Source: Bog-756 sp963703145
GTDB taxonomy: Bacteria > Actinomycetota > Acidimicrobiia > Acidimicrobiales > RAAP-2
Assembly (NCBI GenBank): GCA_963703145.1
Contig: OY969793.1
Span: 1,674,001-1,738,000, forward strand
Reading direction: 5' to 3'
Length of the DNA stretch: 64,000 nt
In this document: positions 11,152 to 20,209 of the stretch, piece after piece
How positions within the stretch are numbered: position 1 is the first letter of the stretch
Layout: every line of letters starts with the position of its first letter
The notes under the pieces: generated by a model
The model's database searches: none
What the model was told of the DNA's origin: nothing
The model's input: the letters and a program-made list of their open reading frames with translations, nothing else
Translations under genes and position numbers: made by a program

Positions 11152-12630
11152 CTACAGCACCTCGACGCCACTCGGCCGGCGGCCGCCCAGCGGATCGGGG
11201 CTGGAACCCAGGGCGGAGATCACCGCGGCCAGCGCCGCGACCCCGGCCAGGACCCAGAGTGCGGCGGAGAAGGCGCTGCGAACCTCGTGGACGGATCCGC
11301 CGTCCCCACCGAGCGAGCTGAACACTGAGCTCGCCACGGCCAGCCCCATGGCCGTCCCGAGGCCCCGGCTCATGTTGAGCAGGCCCGAGGCCAGACCGGA
11401 CTGGGACGATGGGACCGCGGCCATGATGCCGGCGTTGTTCGGGGAGATGAACAGCCCCAGTCCCACCCCGACCAGGGCCAGCAGCGAGAGGAACCCGGCC
11501 GCCGACGGCCGGATGCCGCCCAACCCAGCCAGACCCAGCGCCACCAGCACCATCCCGATGACGGTCGGGGTGCGGACCCCCAGTCGGTCGGCCATCCGGC
11601 CCGAGAACGGGGCCACCACCCCCAGTGCCACCGGCATGATCATCAGCTCCAACCCGGTACGGACCGTTCCCAGCCCGGCCGCCCGCTCCAGGTAGAAGGG
11701 AACCACGACCAGCACTCCGAACAGGACCAGGAAGGCCAGGAGCGCTCCGGACACCCCGGCGGTGAAGCGGACCCGACGGAACAGGGTGAGGTCGACCATC
11801 GGGTTCGGGCTGTGCCGCTCGTGGCGGACGAATACGGCACCCAGTACGGCGGATGCCGCCACGACGGACACGATCAGCGGTGACGTCCACCCGTGGTGAT
11901 CCCCTTGGGAGATGGCGAATACCACCGCCACGATGGCCGGGAAGAACAGGGCGAACCCGCTCCAGTCGAACGGCGTCCGGGTCTGGAGGTGCACGCTGCG
12001 GGGGATGAACAGCAGAGCCGCCACCACCCCGACGAGGCCCACGGGCACGTTGACCAGGAAGAGGAGTCGCCAACCCCCGGCCGCCAGCAACACGCCGCCG
12101 ACCGACGGCCCGAGCGCCAGCCCCAGGGCCTGGGCGGCACCCTGGACGCCGAGGGCCCGACCCAGGCGGTCCCGGGGCACGGCCAGGGCGATGATGGCCA
12201 CGCTGTTGGCCTGCAGCATGGCGGCACCGACGGCCTGGAACGCTCGGAATCCGTCCAGCGCCACGAGGCTCGACGCGTGGGCGCACAGGGCTGATCCGAC
12301 GATGAAGATGACGAACCCGTAGAGGTAGAGGAGCTTCCGACCGACCATGTCGGCGAACCGGCCGACGGCCGCCACCGTCGCCACCAGTACCAGGAGGTAG
12401 CTCAGCCCAACCCAGCTGACAGCGCCCACGCCGGCGTGGAACGAGTGCTCGAGGGTGGGGAACGCCAGCGTCACGATGCTGGCGTCCAACTGCCCCATGA
12501 AGGCACCGACGCATACCGCGGCCACCGCCAGGAGGTAGCCCGACCGGAGCCTGCGGACAGCCCGGGGACGCCGTGGCTCGACGATCAGACGCTGCCAACC
12601 TGCCGGTCCGGTTTCGTCGACGAGGGTCAC
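11152..12630 (-). CDS. MFS exporter, EmrB/QacA (DHA2) type
   Basis: A 492-residue multi-span transporter. It has the MGQLDASIVTLAFPTL helix-1 motif typical of drug/proton antiporters of the 14-helix DHA2 type, the loop motif GRFADMVGRKLLY, and motif C-like GPSVGGVLLAAGGWR. Many hydrophobic segments run through to residue 480. It is transcribed divergently from a LysR regulator 74 bases away, the usual arrangement for a LysR-controlled efflux pump. Substrates are unknown. Confidence 0.88.
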   Translation of the reverse strand: MTLVDETGPAGWQRLIVEPRRPRAVRRLRSGYLLAVAAVCVGAFMGQLDASIVTLAFPTLEHSFHAGVGAVSWVGLSYLLVLVATVAAVGRFADMVGRKLLYLYGFVIFIVGSALCAHASSLVALDGFRAFQAVGAAMLQANSVAIIALAVPRDRLGRALGVQGAAQALGLALGPSVGGVLLAAGGWRLLFLVNVPVGLVGVVAALLFIPRSVHLQTRTPFDWSGFALFFPAIVAVVFAISQGDHHGWTSPLIVSVVAASAVLGAVFVRHERHSPNPMVDLTLFRRVRFTAGVSGALLAFLVLFGVLVVVPFYLERAAGLGTVRTGLELMIMPVALGVVAPFSGRMADRLGVRTPTVIGMVLVALGLAGLGGIRPSAAGFLSLLALVGVGLGLFISPNNAGIMAAVPSSQSGLASGLLNMSRGLGTAMGLAVASSVFSSLGGDGGSVHEVRSAFSAALWVLAGVAALAAVISALGSSPDPLGGRRPSGVEVL

Positions 12631-12691
12631 GGTCCGACCAGTGTCGCCCAGGCTGTATCCAGAAGTCTAATAGCTGTAATGGATAACTTCG

Positions 12692-12706
12692 ATAAGCTTT
12701 GCTTAT
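12692..12706. promoter_or_regulatory. Perfect inverted repeat, candidate LysR operator
   Basis: ATAAGC-TTT-GCTTAT is a perfect palindrome in the 74-base divergent MFS/LysR intergenic region. Its last two bases overlap the ATG of the LysR gene. The AT-rich surroundings contrast with the GC-rich genes. Autoregulation by the LysR protein is an inference. Confidence 0.45.
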
Positions 12707-13613
12707 GGATATCCGGCATCTGGAGCGCTTCCTGGCCGTCGTCGACCATGGCGGTTTCACCGCCGCCGCCGATGAGGTCGCGGTGAGCCAGCCGGCCTTG
12801 TCCCAGTCCATCAAGGAGCTCGAAGGGGAGCTGGGTGTCGCACTGTTCGAGCGTCTGGGCCGACAGGTGCTGGTCACAGCGGCCGGTGACGCCCTGATCG
12901 GGCCGGCCCGCCGTGCGCTGCGGGACGTGGAGACGGGCCGGGCCGCAGTCGGGGCGGTGGCCGGTCTCCGGGCCGGCACGCTGTCCCTCGGTAGCCTTCC
13001 CACCCTGGCCGCCGATCCACTGGCCGGCATGGTGGGCCGCTACCGACGGCTCCATCCTGGAGTGGCGGTCGACCTGGTGGCGCCCGAGGACTCGGCAGAC
13101 CTGCTCGGCATGGTGCGGGACGGTCGGTGTGAGGCCGGCCTCATCGACTCCATCGACGTGCCCGACGATCTGACCAGCCATGGAATCGGCGCCCAGGCCC
13201 TGTTGCTGATCCTGCCTCCCGGCCTGGGCGGTTGGGGGAACCCCCTCGACGAACGCGTCTCGATCCCGGGTTCACCGGTGTCCCTGCCCCTGGCCGACCT
13301 CGTGGAATTCCCCTTCGTCGCAGCACCCATCGGGACCTCGACCCATCGGCTGCTGACCGAGGGGTTCGCGGCCGCGGGCGCCGTCCCCAACATCGCCGTG
13401 ATCACGGCACAGCGGGATGCCATCCTCCCGCTGGTGCTGGCCGGTGCAGGGGCGGCACTCGTGCCCGAACCCATCGCCGCCGTCGCCGGGGCGTTGGGTG
13501 CCACCGTCGCCCGACCGGACCCGACCGTGGAGAGGAGCATCGCCCTCGTCCATCGGAGCGGGCCCCTGTCCCCCGCGGCGAAGGTGTTCGTGGAGCTGGC
13601 GACCCATCCATGA
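12705..13613 (+). CDS. LysR-family transcriptional regulator
   Basis: A 302-residue regulator. The N-terminal winged helix-turn-helix is complete (MDIRHLERFLAVVDHGGFTA through AAADEVAVSQPALSQSIKEL). The rest is a periplasmic-binding-protein-like effector domain of two lobes (GTLSLGSLPTLAADPLAGMV, later LPLVLAGAGAALVPEPIAA). ATG 12705 is preferred over TTG 12699. It is divergent from the MFS exporter, so it probably controls that pump and itself. The inducer is unknown. Confidence 0.9.
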   Translation: MDIRHLERFLAVVDHGGFTAAADEVAVSQPALSQSIKELEGELGVALFERLGRQVLVTAAGDALIGPARRALRDVETGRAAVGAVAGLRAGTLSLGSLPTLAADPLAGMVGRYRRLHPGVAVDLVAPEDSADLLGMVRDGRCEAGLIDSIDVPDDLTSHGIGAQALLLILPPGLGGWGNPLDERVSIPGSPVSLPLADLVEFPFVAAPIGTSTHRLLTEGFAAAGAVPNIAVITAQRDAILPLVLAGAGAALVPEPIAAVAGALGATVARPDPTVERSIALVHRSGPLSPAAKVFVELATHP

Positions 13614-13677
13614 ACGAGCCGTGTACGGTGGCGACCGGATCGAGAGGCCCGATGACCGGCGAGGAAGGATGACGATC

Positions 13678-14352
13678 GTGGAGATGCCGACGACGGTCGA
13701 CTTTCATTTCGACATCATGTGCCCCTACGCCTACCAGACCTCCCTGTGGATGCGCGAGGTGAGGGACGTGACGGGACTCGACATCCGTTGGCGGTTCTTC
13801 AGCCTGGAGGAGGTCAACCGGGCCGACGGCAAGAAGCACCCCTGGGAGCGGGACTGGTCCTATGGCTGGTCGATGATGCGGATCGGCGCCTACCTCCGCC
13901 GACAGGACATGGGCCTCCTCGACCGATGGTACGCAGCGGCGGGTGCCGCCCTCCATGAGCACGGTCGAAAGCCCCACCGTCCCGAGGTGGCCGAGGCCAT
14001 CCTCACCGAGATCGGACTCGATCCGGGCATCGTGGAACTCGCCATCGGCGACCCCACCACCGCCGACGAGGTGCATGCCGAGCACGACCTCGTCGTGGCC
14101 CTCGGCGGATTCGGCGTCCCGACACTCATCTTCGAGGATGGCCAGGCGCTCTTCGGTCCGGTGTTGGTCAACCCGCCCCAGGGCGAAGCTGCCGTGCGGC
14201 TGTGGCGCAACGTCGTCGGATGGCTCGAGTTCCCGAACGTCTACGAGCTGCAGCGACCCAAGTCGTCGGCCGACATCGACACCATCGCCACCGCCTTCTC
14301 CTCCTACCTCAACGCTCGGGACTGGTTCAGCGTCCAGCACCCCACACCCTGA
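13678..14352 (+). CDS. DsbA-fold protein (Rv2466c/HCCA isomerase-like)
   Basis: About 224 residues with the thioredoxin-like DsbA fold: beta strand FHFDIMCPYAY at the N-terminus, helical insertion, and the cis-Pro loop GGFGVPTLIF late in the sequence. The active site reads CPYA, so only the first cysteine of CxxC remains. It resembles mycothiol-dependent nitroreductase-type proteins and 2-hydroxychromene-2-carboxylate isomerases. GTG 13678 is placed 9 bases after a GAGGAAGG site; ATG 13669 sits directly on that site. It lies downstream of the LysR gene and converges on the antiporter. Confidence 0.75.
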   Translation: MEMPTTVDFHFDIMCPYAYQTSLWMREVRDVTGLDIRWRFFSLEEVNRADGKKHPWERDWSYGWSMMRIGAYLRRQDMGLLDRWYAAAGAALHEHGRKPHRPEVAEAILTEIGLDPGIVELAIGDPTTADEVHAEHDLVVALGGFGVPTLIFEDGQALFGPVLVNPPQGEAAVRLWRNVVGWLEFPNVYELQRPKSSADIDTIATAFSSYLNARDWFSVQHPTP

Positions 14353-14370
14353 TCGCCCGGGACGGCCCGC

Positions 14371-15567
14371 TTACTCCTCGGACTCGAGCCGGTCGGTCGC
14401 CTCGCCCACCGCGCGGAGACGCCACAGCCCCAGTGCCGGGAACAACAGCACCGAGAGCATGCCGGCTGCCACCAACGACGCCGCATTGACCACCAACATC
14501 CGATGCTCGGACAGGGCGATGCTGGTGATCACCACGATCAGCGGCAACCCAGTGGCCGAGAACAGGGCCATGGGCAGGCGCTCGGATTTGCTCAGCTCGC
14601 CCCGATAGAACAAGTACACGGGGATCCCGCGGGCCAACAGCATCAGTCCGAGAAAGAGCGGCACCCGCCACAGTGAGCTCGGGTGCTGGACGAAGACGTG
14701 GGCGTCGAACTGGATTCCGCTGACCACGAAGAAGATCGGGATCAAGAAGCCGAACCCGATGGCCTCCAACTTGGCCCGGATGGCGACGGTCTCGCCGCTG
14801 GCGGTGAACAGCCGCACCACGATGCCCGCGGCGAAGGCGCCCAGCAGGACGTCGAGTCCCAACGTCTCGGCCAGCAGTACCAAGAGGACGATGAACATGA
14901 GGGACACCCGCACGGGCAGTTGCGCGCTCGGACTCCAGGTGCCGGTTGAGGATCGCCACCACACGGGGTGGCTGGGCCGGGCCGCCAGGAGCACTGTCAC
15001 CACAGCCACGACGATGAAGGCGGCGAGGAGGAGGGAGGTGAGCAGCGGTTCCTTCTTGGTGAGCAGCAGGGCGACAGCCACGATGGGTAAGAACTCGCCG
15101 CAGGTCCCGATGGCCGAGATCAGCGATCCGAATCGGGTGTCCATCACGCTGGCGTCGCGGAGCATCGGCACCAGGGTGCCCAGCGCCGTGGTGGTCAGGG
15201 CCAGGCCCACCACGAGGGTGTCACGGGCCAGGCCCGTGGACACCAGGGCGAAGGCGGCGCCGAGCCCGACCACCAGCGAGAACAGCCAGCCGATGGAGGC
15301 CAGCCGAAGAGGCCGTCCCCGGATCTTCTGGAGGTCCAGCTCGTAGCCGGCCAGGAAGATGAGGTAGGTCAGACCCAGGTCGGAGAGACCAGTCACGACG
15401 CTGCTGACATGGGCGATGTCGAACACATACGGCCCGATCAAGATGCCCAGGCCGATCTGGAACACGATCTCCGGGACGGCCAGCCGCCCGGTCAGCTCCG
15501 AGAGGATCGGCGCCAACACCGCGGCGACGGCGATCAGCACCAACGTGGCGACCGAGGACGCCGTCAC
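14371..15567 (-). CDS. Cation:proton antiporter, CPA2/Kef type
   Basis: A 398-residue integral membrane protein with about 11-13 hydrophobic spans. Family marks are LAVPEIVFQIGLGILIGP near the N-terminus, the LGLTYLIFLAGYELD segment, and LGAFAAGIVVRLF. It has no RCK/TrkA-N nucleotide-binding tail, so it is the short form that exchanges Na+ or K+ for H+. The start is GTG 15567. No regulatory gene adjoins it. Confidence 0.85.
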   Translation of the reverse strand: MTASSVATLVLIAVAAVLAPILSELTGRLAVPEIVFQIGLGILIGPYVFDIAHVSSVVTGLSDLGLTYLIFLAGYELDLQKIRGRPLRLASIGWLFSLVVGLGAAFALVSTGLARDTLVVGLALTTTALGTLVPMLRDASVMDTRFGSLISAIGTCGEFLPIVAVALLLTKKEPLLTSLLLAAFIVVAVVTVLLAARPSHPVWWRSSTGTWSPSAQLPVRVSLMFIVLLVLLAETLGLDVLLGAFAAGIVVRLFTASGETVAIRAKLEAIGFGFLIPIFFVVSGIQFDAHVFVQHPSSLWRVPLFLGLMLLARGIPVYLFYRGELSKSERLPMALFSATGLPLIVVITSIALSEHRMLVVNAASLVAAGMLSVLLFPALGLWRLRAVGEATDRLESEE

Positions 15568-15771
15568 GCCGCCCCGCCGGGGCCGAGCCGATTGAGCATC
15601 GCATCACACTAGGCGCCGACTCCCCGGTCGACAGGCACCAAAAGGGGCGGTGGCCGCGGCCCCCGCTGCGGCCCTTCGCGTAGAGCCCACCGCAGTCGGC
15701 AGGGCCCTGGGGCAGACTAGCTGGATGTACACGAGGGACGCCCGATTCAGCCCCACCACCGGTCGGCTGCC

Positions 15772-16800
15772 ATGTTGACGGTCGTGGGTCCCGTCGGCGG
15801 CGACCACGACGCCTCGGGCCGGCACCAGCAGTACGGCCACCCCGAGCGACCATCGCGCATCGACGCCGTCATGGAGGGTGTGGCCGACCTTCATCTGGGC
15901 AGCGACCTGCGGGTGCTGGCGCCCCGCACCGTCGATGTCGGGCAACTCCTCCGCGTCCACGATCTCGGCTACCTCGAGGAACTGCGTCAGCGGTGTGAGG
16001 ACGGAGGAGGCCTGCTCGACCAGGACACCTATGCCACATCGTCGTCCTGGGATGCTGCTTGCCTGGCGGCCGGGGCAGGCCTGGTGGCCATCGAGGCGCT
16101 GCGGTCCGACCGCCAGGGCCTGGCCTTCGTGGCTGCCCGTCCTCCGGGCCACCATGCGCTGCCCGATGGCCCGATGGGGTTCTGTCTGGTCAACAACGTC
16201 GCGGTCGCGGCCATGGCCCTCGTCGATGCCGGCGAGCGAGTGCTGATCGTCGACTGGGATGTCCACCACGGGAACGGGACCCAGGCGATCTTCTGGGACG
16301 AGCCGAACGTGCTCTACGTCTCCACCCACCAGTGGCCGTGCTACCCCGGGACCGGCAGGCCATCCGAGGTGGGTGGGCCACGAGCTCGCGGCGCCACGCT
16401 CAATGTGCCCCTGCCGCCAGGGACCACCGGGGACGTGCTCCGCGCCGCGTTCGACCGGGTGGTCGCGCCGGCCGTCGAGGCGTTCGGTCCGACCTGGGTG
16501 CTGGTCTCGGCCGGATTCGACGCCCACCGTGCCGACCCCCTGGCCGACCTCGAACTGTCCTCGGGCGACTTCGCTGAGGTCGCCGCCGTGGTGGCGAGTT
16601 ACGCACCTGGGCCCGGCCGGCTGGTCCTGTTCTTGGAGGGGGGCTATGACCTGGTCGCGCTCCGTGCGTCGGTCACTGCCACCCTGGCTCGCCTGATCGG
16701 CGCACCCTCTGATGGGGAGCCACCAACGACTGGTGGACCCGGCCGCGACGAGCTGGAGGTGCTCATCGACCGTCGTCGCCGGGCGCTCGAGACCGGATAG
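15772..16800 (+). CDS. Histone deacetylase/AcuC-family deacetylase
   Basis: A 342-residue arginase-fold zinc deacetylase. Visible motifs are HPERPSR, RPPGHHA (the paired catalytic histidines), GFCLVNNVAVAA, DWDVHHGNGTQ (metal-binding Asp and His), SAGFDAHRADP (second metal Asp) and EGGYD. In bacteria this family removes acyl groups from protein lysines, as AcuC does for acetyl-CoA synthetase, or from small amines. No synthetase or acetyltransferase is adjacent, so the target is open. Confidence 0.9.
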   Translation: MLTVVGPVGGDHDASGRHQQYGHPERPSRIDAVMEGVADLHLGSDLRVLAPRTVDVGQLLRVHDLGYLEELRQRCEDGGGLLDQDTYATSSSWDAACLAAGAGLVAIEALRSDRQGLAFVAARPPGHHALPDGPMGFCLVNNVAVAAMALVDAGERVLIVDWDVHHGNGTQAIFWDEPNVLYVSTHQWPCYPGTGRPSEVGGPRARGATLNVPLPPGTTGDVLRAAFDRVVAPAVEAFGPTWVLVSAGFDAHRADPLADLELSSGDFAEVAAVVASYAPGPGRLVLFLEGGYDLVALRASVTATLARLIGAPSDGEPPTTGGPGRDELEVLIDRRRRALETG

Positions 16801-16806
16801 CGCCCC

Positions 16807-18675
16807 TCACCAGGTATCGATGCAGCTGCGCTTCTTGCCGGTTCGGGCCGGTGGGCTAGGTGCGGCCCGCAGCGACGCAATGATGCGCGCCCGGGACTCG
16901 GCCGGGTCGATGACTTCATCGATCTCGAAGGCGGAAGCCACATTGATGGCCTTCCCGTGCTCATAGGCACGCTCGACCATGCTGGTGAACAGCGCCTGGC
17001 GCTCATCTGGATCATCGACGGCATCGAGCTCCCGTCGGAAGCCCAGGCGCACCGCCCCTTCGAGCCCCATGCCACCGAGCTCACCGCTGGGCCAGGCCAC
17101 CGTGAAGATCGGTGCGCGGAAGCTGCCCCCCGCCATGGCCTGGGCACCCAGCCCGTAGCCCTTGCGGACAACGATGGTGAAGAACGGCACCGTCAGACTG
17201 GCCCCCACCACGAAGAGCCGGCTGCAGTGGCGCACCTGGGCACTGGCTTCGGCGTCGGGCCCGACCATGAAGCCGGGGGTGTCGCACAAGAACAGCACCG
17301 GAAGGTCGTGGGCGTCGCAGAGCTGGAGGAACCGGGCCGCCTTGTCGGCCCCGTCGCTGTCGATGGCGCCACCGAGGTGGGCCGGGTTGTTGGCCACCAC
17401 ACCCATCGGTCGGCCCTCGATCCTGACCAGCGCGGTGATGATTCCCGGGGCGAATCCGGCGCGCAACTCCAGGACGGAGCCGGTGTCGGCGAGGCTGACG
17501 ATCAGCTGGCGCATGTCATAGACCCGTAGGCGCTCCTCGGGGACGCAGCTGCGCAGCAGCCGTTGATCGGCGCACTCCCAGTCGTCGACCGGTCCTTGGA
17601 AGTAGCCGAGGTACTGCTGGGCCAGGCGGACGGCATCGGCGTCGTCTACCGCCACCACATCGATCACCCCGTTGCCCAACTGGATCTCGACCGGGCCGAC
17701 TTCTTCGGGGCGGTAGGTCCCGAGCCCACCGCCCTCGATCATGGCCGGGCCACCCATGCCGATCGAGGTGCCTTCGGTGGCGATGATGACGTCACAGCAG
17801 CCGAGGAGGGCGGCGTTGCCGGCGAAGCAGTAGCCCGAGGCCACACCGACCAAGGGCACCAGGCCGCTCAGAGCGCCGAACAGCGCGAACGCCTGAGTGT
17901 CGAGCCCGGTGATCACGGCATAGTCGGTATCGCCGGGGCGGCCGCCACCACCCTCGGCAAACAGCACGACCGGGAGCCGGAGCCGCTCGACGAGCTCGAA
18001 GACCCGGTCCTTCTTGCGGTGGTTCTGCTGGCCCTGCGTGCCAGCCAGCACCGTGTAGTCGTAGGACAGCGCGGCACACGATGCCGCCCGTTCGTCGAAT
18101 CGATCGGCATTCACGGTCCCGATGCCGGCCACCAAACCGTCTGCCGGGGTGCGGGTGATGAGTTCGTCGAGAGGTCGGCGGGCCCGTTGGGCCGCAATGG
18201 CCAGCGATCCGTACTCGGTGAATGAGCCCGGGTCGCAGAGGTCCTGGATGTTCTCGCGCGCCGTGCGCCGTCCGCTTTGGTGGCGACGTTCCACCACATC
18301 GGGCCGACCGGCGTCCGTCGTCAGCCTGCGGCGCTCGACCAACTCGGCGAGATCGGGGCGCACGTGGTCGAGGGCAACCCTGGTCCCCGTCTGGTCAGTC
18401 GGGGCCGGCCCGCCGGTAGCGGCGATGGTGACGAGCAGGTCCCCCGGGACCACGATCGAGCCCACTTGTGCCGACAGGGTCGCCACCCTCCCGGTGGTCG
18501 GTGCCCGCACCACATGCTCCATCTTCATGGACTCGATGATGACCACGGCCGCACCCTCGGCTATCTGGTCGCCGAGGCCCACCGACAGGGCAACGACCGT
18601 CCCTTGCAGCGGTGCAGGGACCACGACGAGCGGAGCGTCCGACGCATCCGGGTCCGAGCCCGGGACCCCCGCCAC
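16807..18675 (-). CDS. Biotin carrier-carboxyltransferase fusion (acyl-CoA carboxylase)
   Basis: 622 residues in two parts. Residues about 15-90 form a biotinyl carrier domain with the biotinylation site ESMKMEH. Residues about 110-610 form a carboxyltransferase of the acetyl/propionyl-CoA carboxylase beta type, with an N-terminal crotonase half (GGGGRPGDTDYAVITGL, SGYCFAGNAALLGCCD) and a C-terminal half (PVLFLCDTPGFMVGP, RKGYGLGAQAMAGG). Carrier fused to carboxyltransferase is less usual than carrier fused to biotin carboxylase, and no biotin carboxylase is encoded nearby. It must borrow that subunit from elsewhere. GTG 18675 lies 2 bases after the stop of the upstream aldo/keto reductase, so they form an operon. 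The acyl-CoA substrate is unknown. Confidence 0.88.
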   Translation of the reverse strand: MAGVPGSDPDASDAPLVVVPAPLQGTVVALSVGLGDQIAEGAAVVIIESMKMEHVVRAPTTGRVATLSAQVGSIVVPGDLLVTIAATGGPAPTDQTGTRVALDHVRPDLAELVERRRLTTDAGRPDVVERRHQSGRRTARENIQDLCDPGSFTEYGSLAIAAQRARRPLDELITRTPADGLVAGIGTVNADRFDERAASCAALSYDYTVLAGTQGQQNHRKKDRVFELVERLRLPVVLFAEGGGGRPGDTDYAVITGLDTQAFALFGALSGLVPLVGVASGYCFAGNAALLGCCDVIIATEGTSIGMGGPAMIEGGGLGTYRPEEVGPVEIQLGNGVIDVVAVDDADAVRLAQQYLGYFQGPVDDWECADQRLLRSCVPEERLRVYDMRQLIVSLADTGSVLELRAGFAPGIITALVRIEGRPMGVVANNPAHLGGAIDSDGADKAARFLQLCDAHDLPVLFLCDTPGFMVGPDAEASAQVRHCSRLFVVGASLTVPFFTIVVRKGYGLGAQAMAGGSFRAPIFTVAWPSGELGGMGLEGAVRLGFRRELDAVDDPDERQALFTSMVERAYEHGKAINVASAFEIDEVIDPAESRARIIASLRAAPSPPARTGKKRSCIDTW

Positions 18676-18677
18676 CG

Positions 18678-19535
18678 TCAGGCCGGCATCGGGAAGATAC
18701 CGGCCTCGTCGGCCACGGCAGCCATGGCCTCGGCCCGCTCGCCGGCAGTCATCGGGCCAACACCGGCGGCGGCGTCGAGGGCCAGGGGCAGGAGCCCGAC
18801 GTCACCCGGGGTGCAGATGGCGTGGACGCCGGGCGACGAGAGGGCGAACTGGACGCCGCGCTGGATCTCGGATGCACTCGTGTACGGCTCGTACCAGGTC
18901 CCGGCGGTGTGGGGCCGCTCGCCCCAGGGGCGAGCGGCCACCGACTTGATGGCCATGACACCCACATCGTGTTCCGCGGCATGGGCCAACAGCGCCTCGG
19001 CGTCATGGCGATAGGCAGGATCCGACCACACCCGCGGATTGACCGGGAACATGACGGTGTCGAGGTCGTAGCGACGCAGCGCCTCCAGATGGGCCGCTGG
19101 GGCGCTCAGGTTGTGCCCGGTGATCCCGACCCAGCGGCAGAGCCCCTCATCGCGGGCCCTGAGGATGGCCTCGACCGCCTGGGCCCGGGCATCGAGCTCG
19201 GCCAGATCGGTGACGGCGTGGAGCTGATAGAGGTCGAAATGATCACAGCCCAGGAGCTCGAGCGACTCCTCCAGTTGGGCACGCACACCGTCGGGGTCGT
19301 GGCGAAGGGTCTTGCACGCCACGAACAGGTCGGACCGGACCGCGGGGATGAGTGGGCCCAGGAGCTCCTGGGCCCGTCCGTACTGGGGTGCGACGTCGAG
19401 GTGGTTGACCCCCGAGGCCAACGCCAACTCGAAGGAGGCAGCCGTGGTGTCGGGATCGGAATCCCAAAACGCCGCTGCACCGAGAATGGCCACCGATGAG
19501 TTGTGGCCGGTCCTCCCCAGTCGACGCAGGTCCAT
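18678..19535 (-). CDS. Aldo/keto reductase, short form
   Basis: 285 residues with an aldo/keto reductase barrel. Asp and Tyr are in VNHLDVAPQYGRA, Lys in VACKTLRHD and His in YQLHAVTD. The C-terminus carries GVHAICTPGDV in place of the usual IPG motif. ATG 19535 (MDLRRLGRTG) is the first family-like start. It is followed after 2 bases by the carrier-carboxyltransferase gene, which suggests both act on one pathway. The substrate is unknown. Confidence 0.85.
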   Translation of the reverse strand: MDLRRLGRTGHNSSVAILGAAAFWDSDPDTTAASFELALASGVNHLDVAPQYGRAQELLGPLIPAVRSDLFVACKTLRHDPDGVRAQLEESLELLGCDHFDLYQLHAVTDLAELDARAQAVEAILRARDEGLCRWVGITGHNLSAPAAHLEALRRYDLDTVMFPVNPRVWSDPAYRHDAEALLAHAAEHDVGVMAIKSVAARPWGERPHTAGTWYEPYTSASEIQRGVQFALSSPGVHAICTPGDVGLLPLALDAAAGVGPMTAGERAEAMAAVADEAGIFPMPA

Positions 19536-19609
19536 CCGTGCACCGTAGCGCCGCCCAGCCGATCCGTCAGGCCCGCGCGGTAGCCCGGTCCGCCGACCCG
19601 ATCGTGGTC

Positions 19610-20065
19610 TCAGCCTTGGGTGGTGGCCTTGCGGGCCGCCTCCCATTTGCCCACCATCTCGCCGAATCGCATGGGGTTGTAGATGTCCTCCTCATACGAC
19701 CACTTCCCTCCCCCGGCGTACTTGAGAAGCGTGAAGTTGTACTCCTGGTGGACCGATCCGTCACCCGGATCACGCATCCGGTTCCACACCTGGCATACCA
19801 CCCAGCCCCGTTCCTCGTCGATGACGTACCACTCGATGGGGAACTCCGGCATATCCGATCCGGGGTATTCCGACATGCACCCGCTGATCCAGTCCTCGAT
19901 GGCCTGGCGTCCCACGAAGGTTCCGTAGTGGTGCTCGATGTAGGTGGCATCCTCGGTGAACTGGTCTGCCCAGGGCTTCCAGACCCCCGAGGCTCCCGCT
20001 TCGGCTGCACGGCGCTGGTACTCGCCGAAGGCCTGCTCGATCTCGGACCTGGTCCACTGTCCCAT
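19610..20065 (-). CDS. SnoaL-like (NTF2-fold) protein
   Basis: 151 residues with an NTF2-like pattern: helix IEQAFGEYQRRAAEAG, FTEDATYIEHHYGTFVG, QAIEDWISGCM, then aromatic strands GWVVCQVWNRM and WSYEEDIYNPM. ATG 20065 has an AAAGGAG site 8 bases upstream. Actinobacterial relatives are often near steroid or lipid degradation genes, but nothing here fixes a reaction. Confidence 0.75.
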   Translation of the reverse strand: MGQWTRSEIEQAFGEYQRRAAEAGASGVWKPWADQFTEDATYIEHHYGTFVGRQAIEDWISGCMSEYPGSDMPEFPIEWYVIDEERGWVVCQVWNRMRDPGDGSVHQEYNFTLLKYAGGGKWSYEEDIYNPMRFGEMVGKWEAARKATTQG

Positions 20066-20209
20066 GACCACCGCTCCTTTGCGGCCCCCCTTGGGCCCCG
20101 CTCAGTGTGGGCCGTCATCGGGCGCAGGTCAACCGGCTTCGGCCGGCGTCGGCCTCGGTGCCACTCCTTCGTGCAGAGGTAGCATGGCGTTGACCGGGGA
20201 GGTCCAACG

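Noticed and set aside
10445..13030. 861-codon open frame on the minus strand
   Set aside because: It is antisense to the aldo/keto reductase and out of frame with the MFS gene. Its Pro/Arg/Gly-rich translation is typical of shadow frames in high-GC DNA.
15725..15778. 17-codon ORF before the deacetylase gene
   Set aside because: No ribosome-binding site or family resemblance; it overlaps the real start in another frame.
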